5,847 nucleotides of DNA from Candidatus Falkowiibacteriota bacterium (GCA_003231075.1 QIIF01000133.1:1-5847); one strand, 5' to 3'. Positions 1 through 5,814 are shown, numbered from the stretch's first letter. The notes: generated from the letters alone by a model not told the origin. Program-made: numbers and translations.

Positions 1-1
1 T

Positions 2-1024
2 CCGGTTCTTGATATGGAGCCAATGTTTACTTCCGACGGAGACGGCACGGTAGTATCTCCGAGCGCGACGGCGATGAGTACGACGACTTACTCGGCATAT
101 TATGTGAATATTTTTGATTATAATGGTGAGTTATCTGGACTCCGCAGAAATAGAGAGCATTCAAGTATATTAGAGATTGATTCCGTGCTAACTCTTATAA
201 AAAACATAGTCAAGAATAATTCCACTGACGGCATTAACCATATTTCCAATTACAAGCCGGAACGAAGGCCGGGTGATACCAATCTCCGTCTCGCCATCCA
301 TTCCCCAGTTTCCATAAATATCTACGACAGTTCCGGCAACCACACAGGCATAGCGACGGACGAAGCTTCAGGAGTAAAATACTTGGAAGAACAAATCCCA
401 AACTCTTATTACCTTGAATTCGGAGAAGGAAAATATCTCGGGCTTGATACGAGCGAAGAATACCGCATAGAATTGCGAGGAGAAGATCTTGGAACATTTA
501 CATTTAAAATACAAGAAATGTCGGGAGATAAAATTGTCAATTCCGTTGAATACAAAAACATTCCGGTTTCAGCGTCAACAACAGCGGAACTTATTATCCA
601 AAACCTTAACACGACCCCGGAACTTTCCATTGATATTGACGGAGACGGAACGGAGGACACTATACTCACGGGCGATGAAAGTAATGATATTTTAGCGTCA
701 ATTAAAATTCTAAAAAGTATAATAAACGGACTGAAAATAGATAAATGGTTTAAAAGACACATACTCAAAGACTTAAGCAAGGCGGAAAGAGAGTTTAGCC
801 GCGGCAGAACTGAAAAAGCGGTGAAGTATCTTGATAAAATAATCCAAAAACTAAAACAAGAAATCAAGAGAAATCTTGGAAACGAAGATGATTCTAAAAC
901 AAAAAGAATGAGGCATGAGACAGGAAAAAGTCATCATGGCGGAATGAATTGGCGCGGTAAAGAAAAAATTTCAACAAAAGATGCATGGATGTTGATAGGC
1001 ATTATTGAGGATATAAAAAATTAA
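2..1024 (+). CDS. Lipase-like alpha/beta-hydrolase, C-terminal part (5' end outside window)
   Basis: The reading frame is open to the left edge, so this is the 3' part of a longer gene; the ATG at 14 is internal. Numbering from that ATG, residues 8-13 read DGDGTV, the motif around the catalytic Asp (D10) of LCAT/PGAP1-like lipases, and H49 in REHSSI, about 40 residues later, fits the catalytic His. The nucleophile elbow (GxSxG) must lie upstream. Residues 90-205 look beta-rich (HSPVSINIYDSSG, IPNSYYLEFGEGKY, GTFTFKI). Residues 207-216 (DIDGDGTEDT) form an acidic, probably calcium-binding loop. Residues 228-335 are helical and basic and resemble a FIMAH-type helical domain, split by a low-complexity Lys/Arg/His linker at about 290-317. 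An exported ester or lipid hydrolase is the likely role, but the signal peptide and substrate cannot be seen. The hydrolase call is fairly secure; the C-terminal domain names are tentative. Confidence 0.75.
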   Translation, partial: PVLDMEPMFTSDGDGTVVSPSATAMSTTTYSAYYVNIFDYNGELSGLRRNREHSSILEIDSVLTLIKNIVKNNSTDGINHISNYKPERRPGDTNLRLAIHSPVSINIYDSSGNHTGIATDEASGVKYLEEQIPNSYYLEFGEGKYLGLDTSEEYRIELRGEDLGTFTFKIQEMSGDKIVNSVEYKNIPVSASTTAELIIQNLNTTPELSIDIDGDGTEDTILTGDESNDILASIKILKSIINGLKIDKWFKRHILKDLSKAEREFSRGRTEKAVKYLDKIIQKLKQEIKRNLGNEDDSKTKRMRHETGKSHHGGMNWRGKEKISTKDAWMLIGIIEDIKN

Positions 1025-1033
1025 TGCTATAAT
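1005..1033 (+). promoter_or_regulatory. Sigma70-type promoter with extended -10 for the small membrane protein
   Basis: TTGAGG at 1005-1010 (4 of 6 to the -35 consensus) is followed after exactly 17 bp by a perfect TATAAT at 1028-1033, with TG at 1025-1026 making an extended -10. The -35 lies inside the last codons of the upstream hydrolase gene and the -10 begins 4 bases after its stop codon. The expected transcription start, 7 bases past the -10, is about 1040, which is the A of the downstream ATG. The element is read directly from sequence; the start point is inferred. Confidence 0.7.
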
Positions 1034-1039
1034 ACAAGT

Positions 1040-1426
1040 ATGAATTATAAAAAAAATATAATGATATTGTTGGTGATATCATTTATTGCAACACTAGTAA
1101 TTTTTTATTTTTTTACAGAGATGGATCCTAATTGGCTTTCAACTTTCTCCCTTTCTTTGATTTTTTTCATCCTTCTCTTCACTAAAGAAGCAATTTTTAA
1201 CGCGTGGAAAAAATTTGGTGTTTGGTATATCCCGCTGGCGGCTGTTTTGATTTTCCTCGCTCCGTCCGGTTCAGGCGGCAATTTCGGATATTCAATGAGC
1301 ATTGACCGAGAAGGAGCGACAATATTTTTATCCGCTATTTTTATCATAGTTTCTCTCATAATTATCATTCTTAAATCAATTAAACTACGCAAACAGGATA
1401 CAATGTCAAATCAAAAAAAACCGTAA
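1040..1426 (+). CDS. Small multi-pass membrane protein of unknown function (128 aa)
   Basis: I do not recognise the family. The protein has four hydrophobic segments at about residues 6-25, 33-48, 60-76 and 91-112, a Lys-rich N-terminus (MNYKKN) and a strongly basic, polar C-terminal tail (KSIKLRKQDTMSNQKKP). By the positive-inside rule both ends are probably cytoplasmic. The longest non-membrane loop, after segment 3, is the Gly/Ser-rich PSGSGGNFGYSMSIDREG, the only stretch with conspicuous polar residues and so the best candidate for a functional site. There is no signal-peptidase site and no enzymatic motif. The start codon is 15 bases after the preceding stop, with no Shine-Dalgarno; the strong promoter just upstream places the transcript start at or next to the ATG. 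It is therefore probably transcribed on its own despite the tight spacing. That it is a real gene is supported by length, promoter and coherent topology. Confidence 0.75.
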   Translation: MNYKKNIMILLVISFIATLVIFYFFTEMDPNWLSTFSLSLIFFILLFTKEAIFNAWKKFGVWYIPLAAVLIFLAPSGSGGNFGYSMSIDREGATIFLSAIFIIVSLIIIILKSIKLRKQDTMSNQKKP

Positions 1427-1579
1427 AGCGTTTTTTGCCATGGCATAATTTTCGTTTATGAGAAAAATTCTGCCACAGTAAAAGGGCGAATGCCATTCGC
1501 CCCTACGAGGCGGAAAAATAAAGAAATAAACAATCCGCTAAATTTTGGCTTCGCCGAGGCAGAATTAATTGATGTTTTT
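1427..1579 (+). other. Spacer between the membrane-protein gene and comF
   Basis: This 153-bp stretch is stop-free in the comF frame back to the preceding TAA, so the N-terminal boundary of comF is not fixed by a stop codon. No ATG, GTG or TTG is in frame before 1490. It contains a CATAAT preceded by TG (1441-1449), which could be an extended -10 but has no acceptable -35, and a perfect palindrome at 1484-1502. There is no convincing rho-independent terminator after the membrane-protein gene: the A-tract/T-tract around 1413-1436 pairs only weakly. Confidence 0.5.
1484..1502. repeat. Perfect GC-rich palindrome (GGGCGAATG-C-CATTCGCCC)
   Basis: A 9-bp arm, one central base and a perfectly complementary 9-bp arm; the sequence continues with CCTAC on the right. 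On the opposite strand it reads GTAGGGGCGAATG..., a form I recognise as resembling short REP/MITE-like palindromes scattered in intergenic regions of many bacteria. That resemblance is from memory and unverified. It overlaps the most upstream possible ATG of comF (1490), which argues against that start. Confidence 0.6.
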
Positions 1580-2356
1580 ATGTTTTTAAATGAAAAAGAT
1601 TTTAAAAAGAATGCCATAAGATTAAGGGCATTTTTTTTGGATTTAATTTTTCCTATTGAGTGCCTTCGCTGCGGCAAGGACGGAGTTTGGCTGTGCGCCG
1701 GATGTTTCAGCCGGATTGAATTCAGGGATGTTCAGCATTGCCTTGCTTGCAAAAAGGAAAGCGCGCTTGGCCGGTTTTGCCGCACTTGCCGGTCCGATTA
1801 CAGTTTGCGAGGAGTTTTAGTTGCCGGTAATTATGAAGATGAATTATTGTCCAAAGCGGTAAAAAGCTTGAAATATAAATTTGTCCGCCAATTATCTAAA
1901 GATCTTGGCCGGTTTTTAGCCGTATTTTTCCGTGATATTTTAAAAATTCCGGGCCATCAAAACATAACCATCCAGTCTCTCGCGGGAAGCGGGCATAGTA
2001 ATTTTAAAAACGCGTTGATTATTCCCGTGCCCTTGCACCCTCGGCGCGAACGCTGGCGCGGATTTAATCAAGCGGAACTTATCGCGCGTTGCTTCTCCGA
2101 TTATTTTAATTTAGAAATAAGCGTCGGAAAATTAGTCAGGATAAAACATAGAAAACCGCAAACCAAACTAAATAAAAAAGACAGAAAAAATAATATTAAA
2201 AATTGTTTTGCTTGGCGCGCCGGCGGTTTGTCCGGCAGAAATATTATATTGGTTGACGATGTCGCCACCACCGGCTCAACGCTCAATGAGTGCGCCCGCG
2301 TATTGAAAGAGAACGGAGCCGGCGAGGTTTGGGGGCTGGTGGCGGCGAATGGATGA
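1580..2356 (+). CDS. comF: ComF-family phosphoribosyltransferase-like protein with double zinc ribbon (258 aa)
   Basis: ComF proteins are linked to natural transformation (DNA uptake; helicase-partner role proposed). Numbered from the ATG at 1580, the N-terminus AIRLRAFFLDLIFPIECLRCG is the usual ComF opening. Four CxxC pairs follow (C28/C31, C39/C42, C54/C57, C67/C70), enough for two zinc ribbons. Then come the family block IPVPLHPRRERWRGFNQAE (about 148-166) and the PRPP-binding loop ILVDDVATTGST (about 223-234) in a type I phosphoribosyltransferase fold. The 258-aa length is slightly above the family norm of about 220-240. The longer alternative from 1490 (288 aa) begins inside a palindrome and adds 30 residues with no family resemblance, so 1580 is preferred; neither start has a Shine-Dalgarno at good spacing. 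No other competence gene is in the window. The stop TGA lies 17 bases before the large palindrome at 2373-2481. Confidence 0.9.
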   Translation: MFLNEKDFKKNAIRLRAFFLDLIFPIECLRCGKDGVWLCAGCFSRIEFRDVQHCLACKKESALGRFCRTCRSDYSLRGVLVAGNYEDELLSKAVKSLKYKFVRQLSKDLGRFLAVFFRDILKIPGHQNITIQSLAGSGHSNFKNALIIPVPLHPRRERWRGFNQAELIARCFSDYFNLEISVGKLVRIKHRKPQTKLNKKDRKNNIKNCFAWRAGGLSGRNIILVDDVATTGSTLNECARVLKENGAGEVWGLVAANG

Positions 2357-2372
2357 AGGGATTTGCGAAACG

Positions 2373-2481
2373 CGATGCCAATATACTAATCAATCGCGAT
2401 ACTAATATACTAATGCATACTAATGATACTAATAATATTTATTCCATTCGTATCATTCGTATCATTAGTATATTGGTATCG
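2373..2481. repeat. Large imperfect palindrome made of 9-bp units between convergent genes
   Basis: The left arm 2397-2433 and right arm 2446-2481 are inverted copies: 33 of 36 aligned positions match, with one extra base (C2416) in the left arm and a 12-base loop (2434-2445). One mismatch becomes a G-U pair in RNA. Both arms consist of units of about 9 bp: GATACTAAT or close variants on the left, and on the right, read in reverse complement, GATACGAAT twice plus TATACTAAT. A third copy of the outer 18 bp sits at 2373-2390 (17 of 18 match to the complement of 2464-2481). It occupies most of the gap between comF (+) and the ATPase gene (-). It could act as a two-way transcription end or mRNA stabiliser, but it has no flanking T-run. 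It could also be a mobile REP/MITE-like element. Confidence 0.85.
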
Positions 2482-2506
2482 TTAAATATATTGCATCATT
2501 TTAACG
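2480..2506. repeat. Short inverted repeat CGTTAAA/TTTAACG over the ATPase stop codon
   Basis: CGTTAAA at 2480-2486 is perfectly complementary to TTTAACG at 2500-2506, separated by 13 bases; the right half covers the ATPase stop codon (2501-2503, minus strand). It directly abuts the larger palindrome, sharing bases 2480-2481. Arms are short and A/T-rich, so a regulatory role is speculative. Confidence 0.35.
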
Positions 2507-4444
2507 GAAGAGCCGCAAGCTGTTTAGGATTACCAGAATAGCTATGCCTGAGTCCGCGCCGATGGCGTATCCAAGATTAGCTAATCCGAAAACGGCGAGA
2601 ACTAAAAATATCGCTTTAACGCCGAGAGCCGCGGTAATGTTGTATTTAATTGTTTTTAATGTTTTTTCGCCGAGATTTATGGCGTAAGGAATATTTAAAA
2701 GATTATTATTCATCAGAGCAACATCCGCCGTTTCAATCGCCACATCGGATCCGCCGGCGCCCATGGCGATGCCTACCGTTGAAGTTGCCAGCGACGGAGC
2801 GTCGTTTACTCCGTCTCCGACCATTGCCGTGAAACCGAATTTATTTTTTAGTTCTTTGATTTTTTTTACCTTTTCGTCAGGCAAAAGAGAGGCGTATGTT
2901 TCTTGAATACTAAGTTGTTTGGCGGTAAAATCAGCTGTGTATTTGTTGTCTCCCGTTAACATTACCGGCCGTGTTCCTAATTCATTAAGTTTCTTAATTG
3001 CGGCCGCGGCATTATCCCTTATTTTGTCCGCGATAGCCATCGCGCCCATTATTTTGTCGCCCTTGCTTACCAGCACTATCGTCTTGCCTTCTTTCTCTAA
3101 TCTTTCGGTTTCTTTTAGAACTTCTTTTATAGAAATTCCGCTTGATTCAATAAGTTTTAAATTACCGACACAGTGTTTAACATCGTCGCAAATAAGGCAA
3201 TTAGCTTTGCTTCCTTTACCGGCGATATTTTCATATTCCGCCATAATATGAGGTGTTATTCCTTTTTTTTGCGCCAGATTCAAAATGCTTTTTGCCAGCG
3301 GGTGGGAGGAAAATTTTTCAATTCCGGCGGCATCAGCCAAAATATCTTTTTCCGTAAAACCGTTAAAAGTGATAATGTCGGCAATATACGGTTCGCCCAA
3401 AGTCAATGTGCCGGTTTTATCAAATGCCACCGCTTTGATTTTTCCCAAAGCTTCCAAATATTTACCTCCCTTGATAAGCACTCCGCGCCGGGAGGCGCCG
3501 CCGATTGCCGACGCGACCGAGACGGGAGTGGAAATTACCAAGGCGCAGGGGCAGGAAATTACCAAAAGCACCAATGCCCGATACATCCAGTCCAAAAATA
3601 TTCCTCCAAAAAAAAGCGGTGGAATAAACGCCACCAACACCGCGGTAATAACTACCGCGGGCGTATAATATTTAGCGAATTTATCAATAAATTCTTGCGC
3701 CGGCGCGCGTGATTTTTGCGCTTTTTCAATTAACTCTATGATTTTTGAAAATGTGGAATTTTTACTTTCTTTTGTTGTTTTTATTTCTAAATATCCGTTC
3801 TGGTTGATTGCGCCGGCGAATACAGCGCTGCCTTCACGCTTGTCTTTCGGTATTGGTTCACCCGTTATAGTCGCTTCATCCACCGAAGAAGATCCTTTAA
3901 TTACAATGCCGTCCAATGGAATCATATCACCGGGGCGGACAATGATAATATCATTAATTTTTACCTGTTCAACCGCTATTTCTTCGCCATTTTTTAGAAT
4001 GGCGAAGCGGGGAGATTTTTTTACCAAAGTTTCCATCGCCTTGCGCGAGCGTTCAATGCCGTATTCTTCAAAAACTTCCGCCAAAGAAAAAAAGAAAATT
4101 ACGGCGGCGGCTTCCGCCAGTTGATTAATATAAATTGCTCCAATTGCCGCGATAATTACCAAGAAATCTATATTAAGAAATTTTTGTTTTAAAAGCCCTC
4201 TAACGGCTCCCGAAAACACATAGTAGCCGCCGGTGAAAATAGAAATAAAATAAAGAATCTTGGCGGCCTCGCCGGCATTAATAGCCCAGCTAAAAAACAG
4301 GGCGAGCAAAAAGGACGCTCCTGATATTCCGGTTAGAATTTTTTTCCAGTCAAGCCCGGCAAAACCGGCGGACGAACCATCGCGGCCAGCGCCGTGATCG
4401 CAAGATTGGCAGGAATTTTTTTGAGCTTGATATTTTTTATGCAT
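2501..4444 (-). CDS. zntA: P1B-type heavy-metal-exporting ATPase, Zn2+/Cd2+/Pb2+ group (647 aa)
   Basis: Uses ATP to pump soft divalent metals out across the cytoplasmic membrane (also named CadA in other species). All P-type landmarks are intact: actuator-domain TGEP (194-197), intramembrane metal site SCPCAL (C298, C300), phosphorylation site DKTGT (D342), nucleotide-binding HP (381-382), TGDN (497-500) and GDGVNDAP (543-550). Eight membrane segments are visible (about 35-54, 62-84, 92-108, 109-124, 261-282, 286-307, 601-620, 624-643). The last two carry K610 and ADSG (D631), the P1B-2 signature separating Zn/Cd/Pb pumps from copper pumps. There is no N-terminal HMA domain; only CQSCDH (C12, C15, H17) remains as a possible metal ligand. 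A second Cys cluster (C416, C419, C425) lies in the nucleotide-binding domain. It lies 87 bp downstream of the desulfurase gene on the same strand, with no clear promoter or Shine-Dalgarno of its own, so co-transcription is plausible. No metal-responsive regulator is visible. Confidence 0.93.
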   Translation of the reverse strand: MHKKYQAQKNSCQSCDHGAGRDGSSAGFAGLDWKKILTGISGASFLLALFFSWAINAGEAAKILYFISIFTGGYYVFSGAVRGLLKQKFLNIDFLVIIAAIGAIYINQLAEAAAVIFFFSLAEVFEEYGIERSRKAMETLVKKSPRFAILKNGEEIAVEQVKINDIIIVRPGDMIPLDGIVIKGSSSVDEATITGEPIPKDKREGSAVFAGAINQNGYLEIKTTKESKNSTFSKIIELIEKAQKSRAPAQEFIDKFAKYYTPAVVITAVLVAFIPPLFFGGIFLDWMYRALVLLVISCPCALVISTPVSVASAIGGASRRGVLIKGGKYLEALGKIKAVAFDKTGTLTLGEPYIADIITFNGFTEKDILADAAGIEKFSSHPLAKSILNLAQKKGITPHIMAEYENIAGKGSKANCLICDDVKHCVGNLKLIESSGISIKEVLKETERLEKEGKTIVLVSKGDKIMGAMAIADKIRDNAAAAIKKLNELGTRPVMLTGDNKYTADFTAKQLSIQETYASLLPDEKVKKIKELKNKFGFTAMVGDGVNDAPSLATSTVGIAMGAGGSDVAIETADVALMNNNLLNIPYAINLGEKTLKTIKYNITAALGVKAIFLVLAVFGLANLGYAIGADSGIAILVILNSLRLFR

Positions 4445-4452
4445 AATAATAT

Positions 4453-4488
4453 AATCCGAATGACCCGAATAATCCGAATGACCAGAAT
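4453..4488. repeat. Direct array of four 9-bp units upstream of the ATPase gene
   Basis: Four consecutive 9-mers: AATCCGAAT, GACCCGAAT, AATCCGAAT, GACCAGAAT. This is equally an 18-bp unit in two copies (4453-4470 and 4471-4488) differing at one base. The array ends 8 bases before the ATPase start codon, so it forms the immediate 5' flank of that gene. The units share the NNNNCGAAT ending with the GATACGAAT and GATACTAAT units of the palindrome at 2373-2481. It may be an operator for a metal sensor or part of a dispersed repeat family; sequence alone does not decide. Confidence 0.7.
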
Positions 4489-4490
4489 CT

Positions 4491-4502
4491 CGCCGATTGG
4501 CG
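4491..4502. repeat. Small GC-rich hairpin (CGCC-GATT-GGCG) in the desulfurase-ATPase spacer
   Basis: A 4-bp stem with a GATT loop. The alternative pairing uses flanking CTC (4488-4490 side) and GAG (about 4503-4505) with a one-base bulge. It sits about 30 bases after the desulfurase stop on the transcribed minus strand, but no T-run follows, so it does not look like a standard rho-independent terminator. It might be a weak processing or attenuation structure. Confidence 0.35.
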
Positions 4503-4531
4503 GAGAATGTAAGATATAATGCCGTAATAAA

Positions 4532-5755
4532 TTAATTCAAAACATCTATAATCTTTTTTAAATTTTGGACGAAAACGCGGCATTCGTCAAGAGTATTGTA
4601 AAAATACAGGGAGGCGCGCGCCGAACCTTTTATACCGCGCGAGTTAAACCATGAATGCGCGCAATGCTGTCCGGAGCGAATCATCACATTGGCAGTTTCA
4701 TCTAAAATCAAAGCTATTTGATGCGAGTCAACATCCTCAATATAGAAAGAAATAATTCCTCCCCGTGAAGCGGGGTTGGTTGGACCGATGATTTTTAGAC
4801 GGGGGATTTCCGCTATTTCTTCGGTAATAAATTTATTTAATTTATATTCTTGCGCGGCGATATTTTTTAATCCGATTTTTTCCAAATATTTAATTGCTTC
4901 GCCCAGTCCGATAATGCCGGCGTAGTCCTGCAATCCCGCCTCAAATTTTTCCGGCGGCGGCAAAAATTTATGGCCACCGTATGTTGAATATTCCACGGTG
5001 TCGCCGCCCGTTAAAAACGGCTCCAGTTTTTCCAACAGCCGGTGTTTGCCGTACAAGATTCCGATGCCGGAAGGTCCCAGCATTTTATGGCCGGAAAAAG
5101 CCATAAAATCAGCGTCCAATTTATCGGCGTCAATTTTTTGGTGCGGCGCCGCCTGCGCGGCATCCAGCAAAACCTTAGCTCCGTATTGATGGGATATTTT
5201 AATTATTTCTTTCGCGGGTATGGTTGCTCCATCCAAGTTGGAAGTAAAAACCATCGCCGTTAATTTAACATCACCCCGCGACTCCTCCATTATTTCTTTG
5301 AATTTTTCCAAATCAAAGGAGTTATCTGGTTTGGACGGGACTATTTTATGGATAACGCCTTTTTTTTCGGCTAAAATCTGCCAAGGGATTAGATTTGAAT
5401 TATGTTCTTTGTCTGTAGTCACGACAATATCGCCTCTGTTTAATTCCAAAGAATTGGCGATTAAATTTATCCCCTCGGTGGTATTGCGGGTAAAAATTAT
5501 TTCTTCTTTTCTTTTAGCGCCGATAAATTTGGCGATTGTTTTTCTCGCCTCTTCGCATTTTCTTGTCACCGTATTCGCCAGCTTATGGGAGCTGCGGCCG
5601 CCGCAAGCCGGATATTTTTCGTAGTATTCGCTAATGGCGTTAATCACCGTCCGCGGCCGCAGTGTTTGGCAGGCATTATCAAAATAAACAATCGGCTTGC
5701 CGTTGATGTCGGTTTTAAATAATGGGAAATCTTGGCGTATTTTTTCTATATCCAT
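4532..5755 (-). CDS. sufS: SufS/CsdA-type cysteine desulfurase (class V aminotransferase fold, 407 aa)
   Basis: PLP-dependent enzyme converting cysteine to alanine and an enzyme-bound persulfide, feeding Fe-S cluster assembly or tRNA thiolation in the cytoplasm. Visible landmarks: PLP-stacking His in KEHNSN (H118), DAAQAAPH (D198, Q201), Schiff-base Lys in FSGHKMLGP (K224), the type II block FEAGLQDYAGIIGLG (271-285), catalytic Cys in RSGQHCAH (C365) and substrate-binding Arg in SARASLYFYNT (R379). The 407-aa length matches group II enzymes. Unusual for the family, the N-terminal block reads DNACQT (C29) where SufS usually has NAATT or similar, followed by PACGGRSSHKL (C51), a variant I associate from memory with archaeal-type desulfurases. 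No sufB, sufC, sufD, sufE or iscU is present nearby. The start ATG follows a promoter with a 21-base leader and no Shine-Dalgarno. Exact sub-family (SufS, CsdA or a dedicated thiolation enzyme) is uncertain. Confidence 0.9.
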   Translation of the reverse strand: MDIEKIRQDFPLFKTDINGKPIVYFDNACQTLRPRTVINAISEYYEKYPACGGRSSHKLANTVTRKCEEARKTIAKFIGAKRKEEIIFTRNTTEGINLIANSLELNRGDIVVTTDKEHNSNLIPWQILAEKKGVIHKIVPSKPDNSFDLEKFKEIMEESRGDVKLTAMVFTSNLDGATIPAKEIIKISHQYGAKVLLDAAQAAPHQKIDADKLDADFMAFSGHKMLGPSGIGILYGKHRLLEKLEPFLTGGDTVEYSTYGGHKFLPPPEKFEAGLQDYAGIIGLGEAIKYLEKIGLKNIAAQEYKLNKFITEEIAEIPRLKIIGPTNPASRGGIISFYIEDVDSHQIALILDETANVMIRSGQHCAHSWFNSRGIKGSARASLYFYNTLDECRVFVQNLKKIIDVLN

Positions 5756-5782
5756 AACGATAAATTAATATCAAGTAATAAT

Positions 5783-5811
5783 ATTATAGCTTAAATACGT
5801 AATTTTTACAA
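5783..5811 (-). promoter_or_regulatory. sufS: Sigma70-type promoter for the cysteine desulfurase gene
   Basis: On the minus strand, TTGTAA (5811-5806; 4 of 6 to the -35 consensus) is followed after 17 bp by a perfect TATAAT (5788-5783). The predicted transcription start is near 5776, giving a leader of about 21 bases before the ATG at 5755. The leader is A/T-rich and has no purine-rich ribosome binding site. Confidence 0.6.
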
Positions 5812-5814
5812 ATC

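Noticed and set aside
234..867. Minus-strand open frames opposite the hydrolase gene
   Set aside because: Antisense to the hydrolase frame, Ser/Leu/Ile-rich as expected from reverse reading, with no start signals or motifs.
1411..1436. Rho-independent terminator after the membrane-protein gene (A-run, CCG, CG, T-run)
   Set aside because: The stem would be almost entirely A-T with a bulge and only two G-C pairs; too weak to call.
1441..1481. Extended -10 (TG plus CATAAT) followed by a 7-codon ORF at 1458-1481, as a leader peptide for comF
   Set aside because: No acceptable -35 exists, the peptide is too short to judge and has no regulatory codon run or attenuator structure.
2373..2481. CRISPR array
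   Set aside because: Units are only about 9 bp, contiguous or nearly so, with no spacers of regular length, and there is no cas gene in the window.
2353..2541. Open frame on + strand running from an ATG overlapping the comF stop through the palindrome (Ile/Thr/Asn-rich peptide)
   Set aside because: Its sequence is just the translated 9-bp repeat and it then runs antisense into the ATPase gene; composition and context do not support a protein.
3173..3712. Long plus-strand open frames within the ATPase and desulfurase genes (for example 3173-3712, 5220-5624)
   Set aside because: They lie antisense to genes with complete, motif-verified proteins and show no domain resemblance; they are shadow frames.
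4448..4456. Own promoter for the ATPase gene (TATATT or GATTAT just before the start codon)
   Set aside because: Matches to the -10 are partial, no -35 lies at 16-18 bp, and the implied start falls inside or exactly at the coding start only by forcing the spacing.
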